DNA of 26,416 bases from assembly GCA_900551435.1 (NCBI GenBank), contig URVW01000028.1, positions 1-26,416 of the forward strand. Reading direction: 5' to 3'. The position numbers and the translations under genes are program-made. Origin of the DNA: an uncultured Faecalibacterium sp. Lineage in GTDB: Bacteria > Bacillota > Clostridia > Oscillospirales > Ruminococcaceae. Positions within the stretch are counted from its first letter, which is position 1, and each line of letters begins with the position of its first letter. Positions 1-6,805 of this stretch are shown here, piece after piece. Below the pieces are notes generated by a model. The model was not told the origin of the DNA and made no database searches. It saw only the letters and a list, made by a program, of their open reading frames with translations.

Positions 1-10
1 CGTGGGATTT

Positions 11-86
11 TGGTGCGCTCGAGGGAACTCGAATCCCTGGCCCTCTGATTAAAAGTCAGATGCTCTACCGGCTGAGCTACGAGCGC
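11..86 (-). tRNA. tRNA-Lys (anticodon TTT)
   Basis: Read on the minus strand, this 76-nt stretch folds as a full cloverleaf. It has a 7-bp acceptor stem (GCGCTCG with CGAGCGC), a GCTC/GAGC D-stem, a TCTGA/TCAGA anticodon stem with loop CTTTTAA, an AGGGA/TCCCT T-stem with loop TTCGAGT, an A discriminator and an encoded CCA tail. The anticodon TTT (plus-strand 51-53) decodes AAA/AAG lysine. Confidence 0.97.
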
Positions 87-124
87 ATACAATATCAATG
101 CAATATCAGAAATATTGCCGTATA

Positions 125-153
125 ATATTACCACACTCCGGCCCAAAAAGCAA
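125..153 (-). promoter_or_regulatory. Putative sigma-A promoter for tRNA-Lys
   Basis: On the minus strand TTGCTT (153-148) and TAATAT (130-125) are 17 bp apart. They lie about 35-40 nt upstream of the tRNA 5' end, a normal leader length for RNase P processing. Confidence 0.5.
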
Positions 154-214
154 GTCATCCGGCCAAAAAACTTTCCCGGCCGGAAAACTTCCTGCTTCTG
201 CCAGAAACTTTCCC

Positions 215-243
215 TTTACAAATGCGGCAAGAATCAGTACAAT
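215..243 (+). promoter_or_regulatory. Putative sigma-A promoter of the DUF3048 pair
   Basis: TTTACA (215-220) and TACAAT (238-243) are separated by exactly 17 bp, about 80 bp upstream of the start codon at 330. It is the only good match upstream of the gene pair, so both DUF3048 genes probably share this promoter. Confidence 0.6.
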
Positions 244-271
244 CAAATCAAACCCGAACAACGCACGTTCC

Positions 272-305
272 GGCCCCTCGGACAGAGTTCTGTCCGCTGC
301 GGGCC
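272..305 (+). promoter_or_regulatory. Leader hairpin upstream of the first DUF3048 gene
   Basis: The predicted leader contains nested inverted repeats: GGCCC (272-276) with GGGCC (301-305), and CGGACAG (279-285) with CTGTCCG (290-296). The structure ends about 8 nt before the AGGAGG at 314-320. It has no U-tract, so it is not an intrinsic terminator. It could stabilise the 5' end or modulate ribosome access. Confidence 0.4.
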
Positions 306-329
306 GATGCAATAGGAGGTCTTTGTCGC

Positions 330-1601
330 ATGAAAATTTCTCGACGGTCCGTACTTCGTTACTCCGGTCTGACGGCTGCATGGCTGGCGCTGACCGGCTG
401 CACGCCTTCCGGCAATGCCACGCTGGGCAGCTGTCTGCCCGCTTGGATGAAAAACATTCTGGGTGTTTCGTCGTCCCCGGCATCCTCTGCCGCTTCTTCG
501 GTCGCTTCCTCGGCCGCATCTTCGGCCGCGTCCAGCGAAGCAGCCGCCTCGTCGGAGGCTGTCATTTCGCGGCTGCCGGAGGGCGAGCAGCTCGACCCGG
601 GATTCGGCGTCCTGCCCAGCTATGACGCCAACCCTCTGACCGGCGAGGTCCGCAGCAGCGATGGCCGGATCGTCGGCGTCATGGTCAACAACATCTGCAA
701 CTCCGAAAAACAGAACGCCCGCCCGCAGCGCGGCATCGGTTCGGCAGATGTTCTCATCGAGAGCAAGGTCGAAGGCGGTATCACCCGCTTCTGTGCCCTG
801 TTCTCGGACGTCCATGACATCCCGGAGATCGGCCCGCTCCGTTCCGGACGCGACCAGTTCCTGCAGCTGCTCATGCCGTGGCAGACGCTGTATTACCACG
901 ACGGCGAGAGCATTTTCTGCACCCAGTTCATCAGCGTGTACGGCTACTCGGACCTGAACATCGGCGGCAAGAACTACTTCAACACGCCGGTACATCCGCA
1001 TGTGGCCCACCGCAACAACCGCGGCAGGAACGTCGCCTATGAGCACACAGAGTTCACCTCCGGCAACGAGATCCAGACCGCCGCTTCCAACGCGGGCATC
1101 GATCTGACCTACCCGTACGAATCGACCTTCTTCCGCTTCGCCGACTACCGGACCAAGGCGGTCAACGACCTGAAGAGCGCTCCTGCGGCCAAGAGCATCC
1201 ACATCACCCATTCCAGCAGCTATATGACCGAATTTTCCTACAGCAGCTGGTCCAAGACCTACAAAATGGACCTGTACAGCCCCCGCGCCAAGCAGTACGA
1301 GCAAGCCGTGGACGAGCTGACCGGCAAGCAGCTGGCGTTCGACAATGTCGTTGTTTGCTTTGCCAACATCGCGGCCTATGCGGGCGACTCCCACGACGTG
1401 CAGGAAGTCCAGTACGTCGAGGGCGGACAGGCTTATCTGTTCACGCGCGGCGGCGTCCAGACCGGACGCTGGGAGAAGCCGCACCCCACTCAGCCGCTCA
1501 AGCTCTACACCGACGGCGGCGAGGAGATGACTCTCAACCGCGGCAAGACCTATTTTGCCCTCGTGGACGACGACGAGTGGGGCAGCTTCAACTATCAGTA
1601 A
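330..1601 (+). CDS. DUF3048 (YerB-like) lipoprotein with Tat-like signal
   Basis: A 423-aa exported lipoprotein of the DUF3048/YerB family, whose biochemical role is not established. The start ATG at 330 is chosen because AGGAGGT (314-320) sits 9 nt upstream; an in-frame start at 222 lacks a ribosome binding site. Residues 4-6 read SRR, followed by a hydrophobic stretch and lipobox LTGC (Cys24), so Tat export and lipid anchoring are both possible. A low-complexity Ala/Ser linker (about residues 46-77) follows, as expected for a wall-spanning tether. The family core is clear: VMVNN, NARPQRGIGSADVL, EGGITRF, then IGPLRSGRDQF with its conserved arginines. A C-terminal DUF3048_C-like part follows. 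The next gene is a diverged paralog 18 nt downstream, so the two probably form one operon. Confidence 0.88.
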   Translation: MKISRRSVLRYSGLTAAWLALTGCTPSGNATLGSCLPAWMKNILGVSSSPASSAASSVASSAASSAASSEAAASSEAVISRLPEGEQLDPGFGVLPSYDANPLTGEVRSSDGRIVGVMVNNICNSEKQNARPQRGIGSADVLIESKVEGGITRFCALFSDVHDIPEIGPLRSGRDQFLQLLMPWQTLYYHDGESIFCTQFISVYGYSDLNIGGKNYFNTPVHPHVAHRNNRGRNVAYEHTEFTSGNEIQTAASNAGIDLTYPYESTFFRFADYRTKAVNDLKSAPAAKSIHITHSSSYMTEFSYSSWSKTYKMDLYSPRAKQYEQAVDELTGKQLAFDNVVVCFANIAAYAGDSHDVQEVQYVEGGQAYLFTRGGVQTGRWEKPHPTQPLKLYTDGGEEMTLNRGKTYFALVDDDEWGSFNYQ

Positions 1602-1619
1602 CAATAAATGAGGAACACC

Positions 1620-2723
1620 ATGAATTTTTGGAAGCGGACTGCTTTGTGCCTTGCGCTCTGCGCCGTGCTGCTGACCGGCTGCGTCCCGGCTCCGGCTCCT
1701 TCCTCCGAGACGCCCACCGACCCGCTGACCGGGCAGGAGCTTCTCTGGCCGGGACAGCGTCCGGTCGCCGTCCCCATCGAAAACGCCGCAGACAGCACCA
1801 CCCAGTGGGGCATCTCCACGGCTTCTCTGGTCCTCGAAGTGCTGACCGAGACGCAAAGCTCCACCAGCCTTTGTCTGGTCTATCCCTCGGTGGACGCCGT
1901 GCCGCAGGTCGGCCCGGTCACGGCTGGGCAGGACATCTACTGGCGGCTTCTGGTCGGGCAGCAGGTGCTTCCGGTCCAGAAAGGCGGCGGTGCTTTTGAC
2001 CAGAACTATCTGGACTACTATTCCCTGCGGGCCGTGGACGCGCTGGAAGCGGGCACGAATGCCTTTTCCTGCGAAGAGACGTGGAACGAGCACCCGCTGT
2101 GGCACACCAGCGGCCGCGCCATCGCCAGCGTTCTGGGCAAGCTGAACATTTCCTCGACGCTGACCGAATCCCGTCTGACGGAAGCCGCCGCCAGTGCGGC
2201 CAGCGGTGACAGCGAGAGCGAATCCAGCGCGGTGCTCTCCGTTCCGGCCCTGCTGCCGCAGAGCAGTGGAAAGCTTCCGGATGCCTCCGCTTGGGACGCC
2301 GTGAATGTTTCCGTGACCTTCGACAGCTCCAACGCGACCGGTTTTTCCTACGATGCCGACAGCAGCACCTACAAGATGCTCCATGCAGACGGCTCGGCCC
2401 AGCTGGACGCCAACAACGGCCAGCAAGCCGGGTTCGACAACCTGCTCATTTTGTTCAGCGCCTCAGCCCTGCGGGACGACGGCCACACGCTGGACTACGA
2501 CCTGACCATGGGCGGCGGCGTCTGGCTCCACGAAGGAAAGCTCTGGACTCTCACATGGACGCAGGGCAGCGATACCACCTTCTATTTCTACGACGCTGAC
2601 GGCCAGCCCATGGCGCTTTCTCCCGGCCGCATCTACTTGGCCCTTGTTTCCAGCCTGACCGGGCAGGAACTCACCGTGACCAACTCCGCTGGGGAAAGTC
2701 TCACCACCAACTTTGCTTCCTAA
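1620..2723 (+). CDS. Second, diverged DUF3048-type lipoprotein
   Basis: A 367-aa predicted lipoprotein. The start ATG at 1620 has GAGGA 5 nt upstream and gives a clean signal peptide with lipobox LTGC (Cys21); an in-frame ATG at 1608 would have no ribosome binding site. The segment from RPVAVPIENA through GISTASLVLEVLTE to QVGPVTAGQDIYW aligns by eye with the DUF3048 core of the preceding gene. The signature GPLRSGRD of that gene is GPVTAGQD here, so both arginines are gone, and the GGITRF motif is replaced by SSTSLCL. The C-terminal half keeps the pattern of an FSYxxxSxTYKM strand and a QxxFDNLLILF strand seen in copy 1. This suggests a duplicated copy that lost the active or ligand-binding residues but kept the fold. 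It ends just before a strong bidirectional terminator. Confidence 0.78.
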   Translation: MNFWKRTALCLALCAVLLTGCVPAPAPSSETPTDPLTGQELLWPGQRPVAVPIENAADSTTQWGISTASLVLEVLTETQSSTSLCLVYPSVDAVPQVGPVTAGQDIYWRLLVGQQVLPVQKGGGAFDQNYLDYYSLRAVDALEAGTNAFSCEETWNEHPLWHTSGRAIASVLGKLNISSTLTESRLTEAAASAASGDSESESSAVLSVPALLPQSSGKLPDASAWDAVNVSVTFDSSNATGFSYDADSSTYKMLHADGSAQLDANNGQQAGFDNLLILFSASALRDDGHTLDYDLTMGGGVWLHEGKLWTLTWTQGSDTTFYFYDADGQPMALSPGRIYLALVSSLTGQELTVTNSAGESLTTNFAS

Positions 2724-2730
2724 ACCGCAA

Positions 2731-2766
2731 AAACGGGGCTGTTGCATCAAAGCAACAGCCCCGTTT
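2731..2766. terminator. Bidirectional intrinsic terminator with GGGGCTGTTGC core
   Basis: A perfect 15-bp stem (2731-2745 with 2752-2766) around a 6-nt loop (ATCAAA). It is flanked by A-rich sequence on the left and ends in T-rich sequence, so it can work on both strands. It lies between the convergent DUF3048 pair and the Tat-signal gene at 2779. Its stem core recurs in the terminators near 7524, 22006 and 25784. Confidence 0.88.
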
Positions 2767-2778
2767 CATTGTTCTTTT

Positions 2779-3384
2779 TTACAGGTCCACCACGCTGCCG
2801 ACCTCGGCGGGCGTCGTCGGGACGATGCCCATCTGGACCTCATCCACATCCCGGCGCACCACGAAGCAGACGGTCTGCCCTGCGGCAAAGTCCGGCTGGT
2901 AGGTCACTTCCAGCGTCTCCCACGTCTCCGGCGTCTCACAGAAACAGTGGAGCATGGCCCCGCGCCCTGCGGCCAGATTCAGGGTGAACACCGAAGCATC
3001 TGCGGCGTTCTCGCCGTAGAGCGGCGCCGCAAAGCTGCCGCAGCGCACCGGCTTGCCGTCGCAGACAGCGGTCAGGCCCGTGCCAAGGCGGTACAGCTCT
3101 GCCGTCGTGGTCATATCGCGGCTCTGCAGATAGCTGGTCCCCACCGCCAGCGACCGGGCCGAGAGGTTCTCCACCGACAGGTACACCAGCGTGCTGCCCA
3201 GTTCCGGCGCAGGAGCATAGCCCAGCAGCTCCACAGCTGCTTTGCCGTCCAGCAGGGCCGGTTCGCCTTCGTAGCAAGGCGCAAGCGCCGCAGCCGAAAC
3301 GCCGGTGAGCAGGGCAGCGGCCAAGCTGACCGCACCCGAGCCGGCACATTTCAGGAATGAGCGGCGGGACAGAGATTGTGACAT
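2779..3384 (-). CDS. Small Tat-exported protein, SRRSFLK family (paralog 1)
   Basis: 201 aa, function unknown. Residues 6-12 are SRRSFLK, a canonical twin-arginine motif, followed by a hydrophobic segment ending in an AxA-type signal peptidase site near residue 35. There is no lipobox, unlike its two paralogs. The mature part looks like a beta-sandwich domain. Its C-terminal motif VTYQPDFAAGQTVCFVV matches VTYTPTFASGKTLTFVL of the gene at 5246, with a similar W residue just before it, so the two are homologous. The start at 3384 has AGGAGG (3398-3393) 8 nt upstream and a good promoter at 3417-3445. A Tat substrate usually folds before export or carries a cofactor, but no cofactor motif is visible. 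Confidence 0.78.
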   Translation of the reverse strand: MSQSLSRRSFLKCAGSGAVSLAAALLTGVSAAALAPCYEGEPALLDGKAAVELLGYAPAPELGSTLVYLSVENLSARSLAVGTSYLQSRDMTTTAELYRLGTGLTAVCDGKPVRCGSFAAPLYGENAADASVFTLNLAAGRGAMLHCFCETPETWETLEVTYQPDFAAGQTVCFVVRRDVDEVQMGIVPTTPAEVGSVVDL

Positions 3385-3416
3385 CGAGGATTCCTCCTAA
3401 AAAGCGTTCTCCTTAT

Positions 3417-3445
3417 ACAATAGTAAATTCCGGACATCCTGTCAA
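3417..3445 (-). promoter_or_regulatory. Sigma-A promoter TTGACA-17-TATTGT of Tat paralog 1
   Basis: On the minus strand TTGACA (3445-3440) is followed after 17 bp by TATTGT (3422-3417). The hexamers and spacing are identical to those of the promoter at 5943-5971, which serves a paralogous Tat-signal gene. Confidence 0.7.
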
Positions 3446-3472
3446 GGGATTTTCCCGGAATTTTACCCAGTC

Positions 3473-4147
3473 TTATTCAAAGGCTTCGTTTTCCTCAGTC
3501 TCCGCCTGACCGCGCAGGGTATCGGCATAGCCGAACGGCACGATGTCGATGGCTTCCACCAGACGGTCCCGCATCCACAGCTGAACGTCGGTCTGGACGG
3601 TGTAGCCGCAGCCGGGGTCTGCCATCCACTGTTCCGGATGGCGGGAGGGCAAGGCGCGCTGGCTGAGCATGCTCATGATGACGCCGCCGTGGGTCACACA
3701 AGCCGCCTCGGTCACATCCATCCGGATCATATACTCGAACAGCTTGAGCAGCGTCTCGGAGCAGCGGGCGTGGAACTTCTCGGTCGGCTCGGCGCCTTCG
3801 GGCACAAAGCCGGAACCCGGCGTGATCCACTTTTTGAAGTCCTCATCCTTGACCAGCTCCTTGACGGGGCGATTCTCGAACACGCCAAAGCCCGCTTCCC
3901 GCAGGTCGTGGACCGAGAACTGATGGGTCGCGTTCGGGAACAGGATGTTGGCCGTTTCCACCGCACGCATCAGCGGCGAGGAGAACACGGTGTCCACCTG
4001 CGGATACTCGAACCGTTCCTTCAGGTCTGCCAGCTGGGCGCGGCCCTCGTCGCACAGAGGGATATCCGTCCCGCTTCCGATATAAAGTCCCTGCAGATTG
4101 CCCGCCGTGATGCCGTGGCGGATCAGATGGAGCTTGAATGTTTTCAT
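3473..4147 (-). CDS. Histidine phosphatase family protein
   Basis: 224 aa, cytoplasmic, phosphoglycerate-mutase-like fold. The RHG catalytic motif is at residues 10-12 (LIRHGITAGN). An SSPLMRAVETA segment carries the second conserved Arg, and VTHGGVI carries the second catalytic His. The family dephosphorylates small phospho-metabolites or nucleotides through a phospho-histidine intermediate; the substrate cannot be read from sequence. The start at 4147 is preferred because GAGGTG lies 9 nt upstream and the motif falls at its usual place. A longer in-frame start at 4234 would add 29 residues outside the family fold. The gene reads toward the Tat paralog at 2779 but is separated from it by that gene's own promoter. 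Confidence 0.85.
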   Translation of the reverse strand: MKTFKLHLIRHGITAGNLQGLYIGSGTDIPLCDEGRAQLADLKERFEYPQVDTVFSSPLMRAVETANILFPNATHQFSVHDLREAGFGVFENRPVKELVKDEDFKKWITPGSGFVPEGAEPTEKFHARCSETLLKLFEYMIRMDVTEAACVTHGGVIMSMLSQRALPSRHPEQWMADPGCGYTVQTDVQLWMRDRLVEAIDIVPFGYADTLRGQAETEENEAFE

Positions 4148-4298
4148 GGTCCAAAACACCTCGATCGCAATTTTTACGAACTGCGCTAAAATTTTTTCGC
4201 ATCGAAAGCGCCTTTGTGCGCTCCCGCGCGGCACAAAATATATGCCAGTTTACCCTTAGTTTATCATACATATGGTAGTTTGAGCAAGAGCTTTGACA

Positions 4299-4334
4299 AA
4301 AATGACGAAATTCGACGGAAAATTCCGTCATTTT
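4299..4334. promoter_or_regulatory. Inverted-repeat operator candidate upstream of the XRE gene
   Basis: AAAATGACG (4299-4307) is the inverted complement of CGTCATTTT (4326-4334). Nested inside is GACGGAA-AA-TTCCGTC (4314-4329), and GACGAAATTCGACG (4304-4317) overlaps it. The cluster ends 6 bp before the -35 element at 4341. A related perfect palindrome, GACGAAATTTCGTC, occurs at 5878-5891. This is consistent with binding sites for a dimeric regulator, possibly the XRE protein encoded next. Confidence 0.5.
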
Positions 4335-4340
4335 GCTTGC

Positions 4341-4369
4341 TTTACAAGTCGTTTTCCGTTGTGTATAAT
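4341..4369 (+). promoter_or_regulatory. Sigma-A promoter TTTACA-17-TATAAT of the XRE gene
   Basis: TTTACA (4341-4346) and a consensus TATAAT (4364-4369) with a 17-bp spacer, 62 bp upstream of the start codon. Confidence 0.75.
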
Positions 4370-4430
4370 CAACATGCTGTAAACCGAGACTAAAGGAAGT
4401 TCTATTTTTTTCACTGAGGAGCCAAAGATC

Positions 4431-5126
4431 ATGGAATTCAATCGTATCATCAAGCTGCTGCGCAAAGAGCGCGGCATCACCCAGAAGCAGGCCGCCGAGG
4501 ATCTGGGCGTCTCTCAGGCGCTGCTCTCCCACTACGAAAAGGGCATCCGCGAATGCGGCTTGGATTTCGTGGTCCGTGTGGCTGATTACTATAATGTATC
4601 CTGCGATTATCTGCTGGGCCGCTCGGCGGAGCGGAACGGCATGATGCTCACGGCGGACGAGCTGCCCAACCCCGACAAGATGAAGGACAACATCTACCAC
4701 GGCAGCGTCCTGCCCACCATGAACAAGAAACTGATCTCCAACAGCCTGAACGTGCTGTACGCCAAGATCGGCGAGTGCCACAGCAAGGCCCTGACCACCG
4801 AGGTCAGCACCTATCTGATGATGGCGGTCGCCAAGATGTTCCGTCTGCTCTACTCGGCGGAGCCGCACAACGCCCCCAGCCTGTTCAGCGTGGATGCCCG
4901 CCGCTGGCCCGGTTACTCAGACGCCGTGATGCAGATGAGCGAAACGAATGTCGAAGCCCTGCTCGCGGGAGAAGATGTCGGTGTCGGCGAGGGCGTCAAG
5001 GACCCGTCCTGCCTTGCCATGACCACCGAGAGCCTGACCCGGGAGTTCCCGCTGTACACGCCCAGTCTGCTCAACCTCGTCAAGACCAGCGAAACGCACG
5101 TCAAGGGTCTGAACGCCGAGCAGTAA
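4431..5126 (+). CDS. XRE-family helix-turn-helix transcriptional regulator
   Basis: 231 aa, DNA-binding. Residues about 5-60 form an HTH_3 domain: the recognition helix region reads GVSQALLSHYEKG, followed by a typical VADYYNVSCDYLLGR end of domain. The remaining 170 residues are mostly helical and resemble no family I can name; they could be a dimerisation or sensing domain. The start at 4431 has TGAGGA (4415-4420) 10 nt upstream. The gene lies between a divergent histidine phosphatase and the Tat-signal genes. Inverted repeats upstream of its promoter suggest autoregulation. Confidence 0.85.
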   Translation: MEFNRIIKLLRKERGITQKQAAEDLGVSQALLSHYEKGIRECGLDFVVRVADYYNVSCDYLLGRSAERNGMMLTADELPNPDKMKDNIYHGSVLPTMNKKLISNSLNVLYAKIGECHSKALTTEVSTYLMMAVAKMFRLLYSAEPHNAPSLFSVDARRWPGYSDAVMQMSETNVEALLAGEDVGVGEGVKDPSCLAMTTESLTREFPLYTPSLLNLVKTSETHVKGLNAEQ

Positions 5127-5169
5127 CATTCTCCCGTGTGAAACTAGTGTTAATTCTTTGCCAAAGCCC

Positions 5170-5198
5170 TTGCGCATTCCGGAAAAAGATGTTATAAA
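5170..5198 (+). promoter_or_regulatory. Putative promoter of Tat paralog 2
   Basis: TTGCGC (5170-5175) and TATAAA (5193-5198) with a 17-bp spacer, 48 bp before the start at 5246. The -35 element is weak. No convincing terminator separates it from the XRE gene, so readthrough is possible. Confidence 0.5.
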
Positions 5199-5245
5199 CG
5201 AGCTAGTACAAAATACGACACGTCCCACCAAAGGAGGAACTTACC

Positions 5246-5869
5246 ATGTCGAATCCGATTTCCCGCCGCGCTTTTCTGAAGGTCACCGGCGCATCCGCAC
5301 TGGCGCTGGGCGCAGCTTCTATGCTGGGCGGCTGCCAGTCCTCCAGCAGCAATTCCGTTCAGGTCAAGGTCGGCGATAAGATCAGCAACTGGAACAATCT
5401 GGCGGTCCAGCTGTCTAGTGTCTTTACCCTGTCCAACGCCCCGGATGTTGCCGGTCAGGAATACATCGCAGTTCTGGTCACCGCTGCCAACCGCTCCAAG
5501 AGCGATACCTTTGCCATCGGCGCACAGAACATCGCCGAGATCAACGCCGCCTATCCGCTGGTCGATGACGCCACCCGCGCCGCCAACACCGCTCCATATT
5601 TCCATGCACTGTCCGCTTCCACGACCGACTTCAGCGTGACGGTCGATGGTCAGGCCGCAGAGGCCGGCGCTTACGTCTCCCTGTACGACAGCGCCACCGA
5701 GAGCTTCAGCGATTCGCCCAACCTGCCCCCGCAGGGTTCCGGCTATATCGAGCTGGTCTGCATGGTCCCCACCGGCTGGCAGGAGATCACGGTCACCTAC
5801 ACGCCGACCTTCGCCAGCGGCAAGACTCTGACCTTCGTTCTGTCCGCTTCGGACATCAAAACGGCCTGA
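5246..5869 (+). CDS. Small Tat-exported lipoprotein, SRRAFLK family (paralog 2)
   Basis: 207 aa, function unknown. Residues 6-12 read SRRAFLK, then a hydrophobic stretch and lipobox LGGC with Cys30, so it is likely a Tat-dependent lipoprotein on the outer face of the membrane. A short Ser/Asn linker follows. The mature domain is predicted beta-rich and resembles the DUF4352/telokin-like class of secreted immunoglobulin-like folds. The C-terminal VTYTPTFASGKTLTFVL motif is shared with paralog 1. The start has AAGGAGG (5231-5237) 8 nt upstream. The next gene in the same orientation is paralog 3, which has its own promoter. Confidence 0.8.
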   Translation: MSNPISRRAFLKVTGASALALGAASMLGGCQSSSSNSVQVKVGDKISNWNNLAVQLSSVFTLSNAPDVAGQEYIAVLVTAANRSKSDTFAIGAQNIAEINAAYPLVDDATRAANTAPYFHALSASTTDFSVTVDGQAAEAGAYVSLYDSATESFSDSPNLPPQGSGYIELVCMVPTGWQEITVTYTPTFASGKTLTFVLSASDIKTA

Positions 5870-5877
5870 TCCGGACC

Positions 5878-5891
5878 GACGAAATTTCGTC
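5878..5891. promoter_or_regulatory. Perfect 14-bp palindrome GACGAAATTTCGTC
   Basis: A perfect palindrome 9 bp after the stop of paralog 2 and 52 bp upstream of the -35 element of paralog 3. There is no loop or U-tract, so it is not a terminator. Its left half GACGAAATT is identical to one in the repeat cluster before the XRE gene (4304-4312), so it is a candidate site for the same regulator. Confidence 0.45.
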
Positions 5892-5942
5892 CTGAACCGC
5901 TTTTTCGAGGAGAAGATTTCTTCAAAAAATCTGTGAAAACCA

Positions 5943-5977
5943 TTGACAATCATCTGCTTTTCGCCTATTGTATAGGC
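5943..5977 (+). promoter_or_regulatory. Promoter with inverted repeat over the -10 (Tat paralog 3)
   Basis: TTGACA (5943-5948) and TATTGT (5966-5971) are 17 bp apart, the same hexamers and spacing as the promoter of paralog 1. The -10 element is embedded in an inverted repeat GCCTAT-TGT-ATAGGC (5963-5977), a layout in which a bound repressor would block polymerase. Confidence 0.65.
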
Positions 5978-6026
5978 AAAGCCTTTCGGCGAATGCGATG
6001 TGCTCTCACATAAAGGAGGAACGATC

Positions 6027-6551
6027 ATGTCCTTAGAATTTTCCCGCCGCTCTTTCCTGAAATATTCCGCCGTGGCCGCTGTGGCGGTCGCCGGTGCTGG
6101 CCTGTTCACGGGCTGTAATACAGATTCCGACCCCAACAACTACTACCTCAAGGCAGCCGGCGACCTCACCGTTCTGCAGGTCACCGCTGCCATGGGTACT
6201 TACAACAGCGACACCAAGAAGTATGAGGCTCCGGACCTGACGGGCGAGACGCTGAGCTTCCCCATGAAGATCACCAACGGCCGCACCAACCCCATCTACG
6301 TCAACCCCACCAACTTCAAGGTCACGGTCACCAGCGCAGACGGCAAGACCACTTACAAGTATACCGCTTCCAACGGTCTGACCATTGACGGCTCTCTGAC
6401 CGAGACGAACCTGAAGAAGGGTTCTTCCGTGGAAGGCAATGTCAAGGTCAAGCTGGATGCCACCGTCGAGGAAGGCGGCACGGTCACCCTGACCTACTGC
6501 CCGGACCTGCAGTACAACGAGTACTCCATGAACTGGGAGCTGACCCGCTGA
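6027..6551 (+). CDS. Small Tat-exported lipoprotein, SRRSFLK family (paralog 3)
   Basis: 174 aa, function unknown. SRRSFLK is at residues 6-12, the same position as in paralogs 1 and 2, followed by an Ala/Val-rich segment and a lipobox-like FTGC with Cys30. The mature domain is predicted all-beta, with alternating polar and aliphatic strands, NPIYVNPTNFKVTV and VTLTYCPDL being examples. The last resembles the VTYxP motif of the other two, so distant homology is likely. The start ATG at 6027 is chosen for AAGGAGG (6013-6019) at 7 nt; the TAAAGGAGGAAC context is nearly the same as at paralog 2. A strong terminator follows at 6577. Confidence 0.8.
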   Translation: MSLEFSRRSFLKYSAVAAVAVAGAGLFTGCNTDSDPNNYYLKAAGDLTVLQVTAAMGTYNSDTKKYEAPDLTGETLSFPMKITNGRTNPIYVNPTNFKVTVTSADGKTTYKYTASNGLTIDGSLTETNLKKGSSVEGNVKVKLDATVEEGGTVTLTYCPDLQYNEYSMNWELTR

Positions 6552-6576
6552 TCGTCCCCCTATTTTCCGCACTCCG

Positions 6577-6604
6577 CCGCCCAGAACTTCTCTGGGCGGT
6601 TTTT
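6577..6604 (+). terminator. Intrinsic terminator after Tat paralog 3
   Basis: A 9-bp stem CCGCCCAGA (6577-6585) with TCTGGGCGG (6591-6599), a 5-nt loop and then TTTTT (6600-6604). Confidence 0.9.
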
Positions 6605-6665
6605 GTTTGCCATCTGTTCAGCAAAATATCTTAATTTTGTTTCCAATTTTCGGCAGTTTTGTGTC

Positions 6666-6694
6666 TTGTGCACAGAGTCGTTTTCCTTTACAAT
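6666..6694 (+). promoter_or_regulatory. Putative promoter and leader of the PRTase-like gene
   Basis: TTGTGC (6666-6671) and TACAAT (6689-6694) with a 17-bp spacer, 112 bp upstream of the chosen start. The resulting leader of about 105 nt is GC-rich, with a CAGCG/CGCTG inverted repeat just before TTTGTTTT near 6751. That could be a weak attenuator, but the pairing is short. Nothing else is seen between 6605 and 6805. Confidence 0.5.
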
Positions 6695-6805
6695 AGAGCT
6701 ATGGAAAGGATGGGAGCGCAGCGGCCAGACGCGCCGCCGCGCTGTTTGTTTTCCGCCCGGAACCGGAATGATGCCGGACTTTTGATGAACAGGAGTGTTG
6801 CAGTT

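Noticed and set aside
243..2426. A 727-codon open frame on the minus strand opposite the DUF3048 genes
   Set aside because: It lies antisense to two well-supported genes, has no ribosome binding site or recognisable domain, and shows the composition expected of a shadow frame in GC-rich coding DNA.
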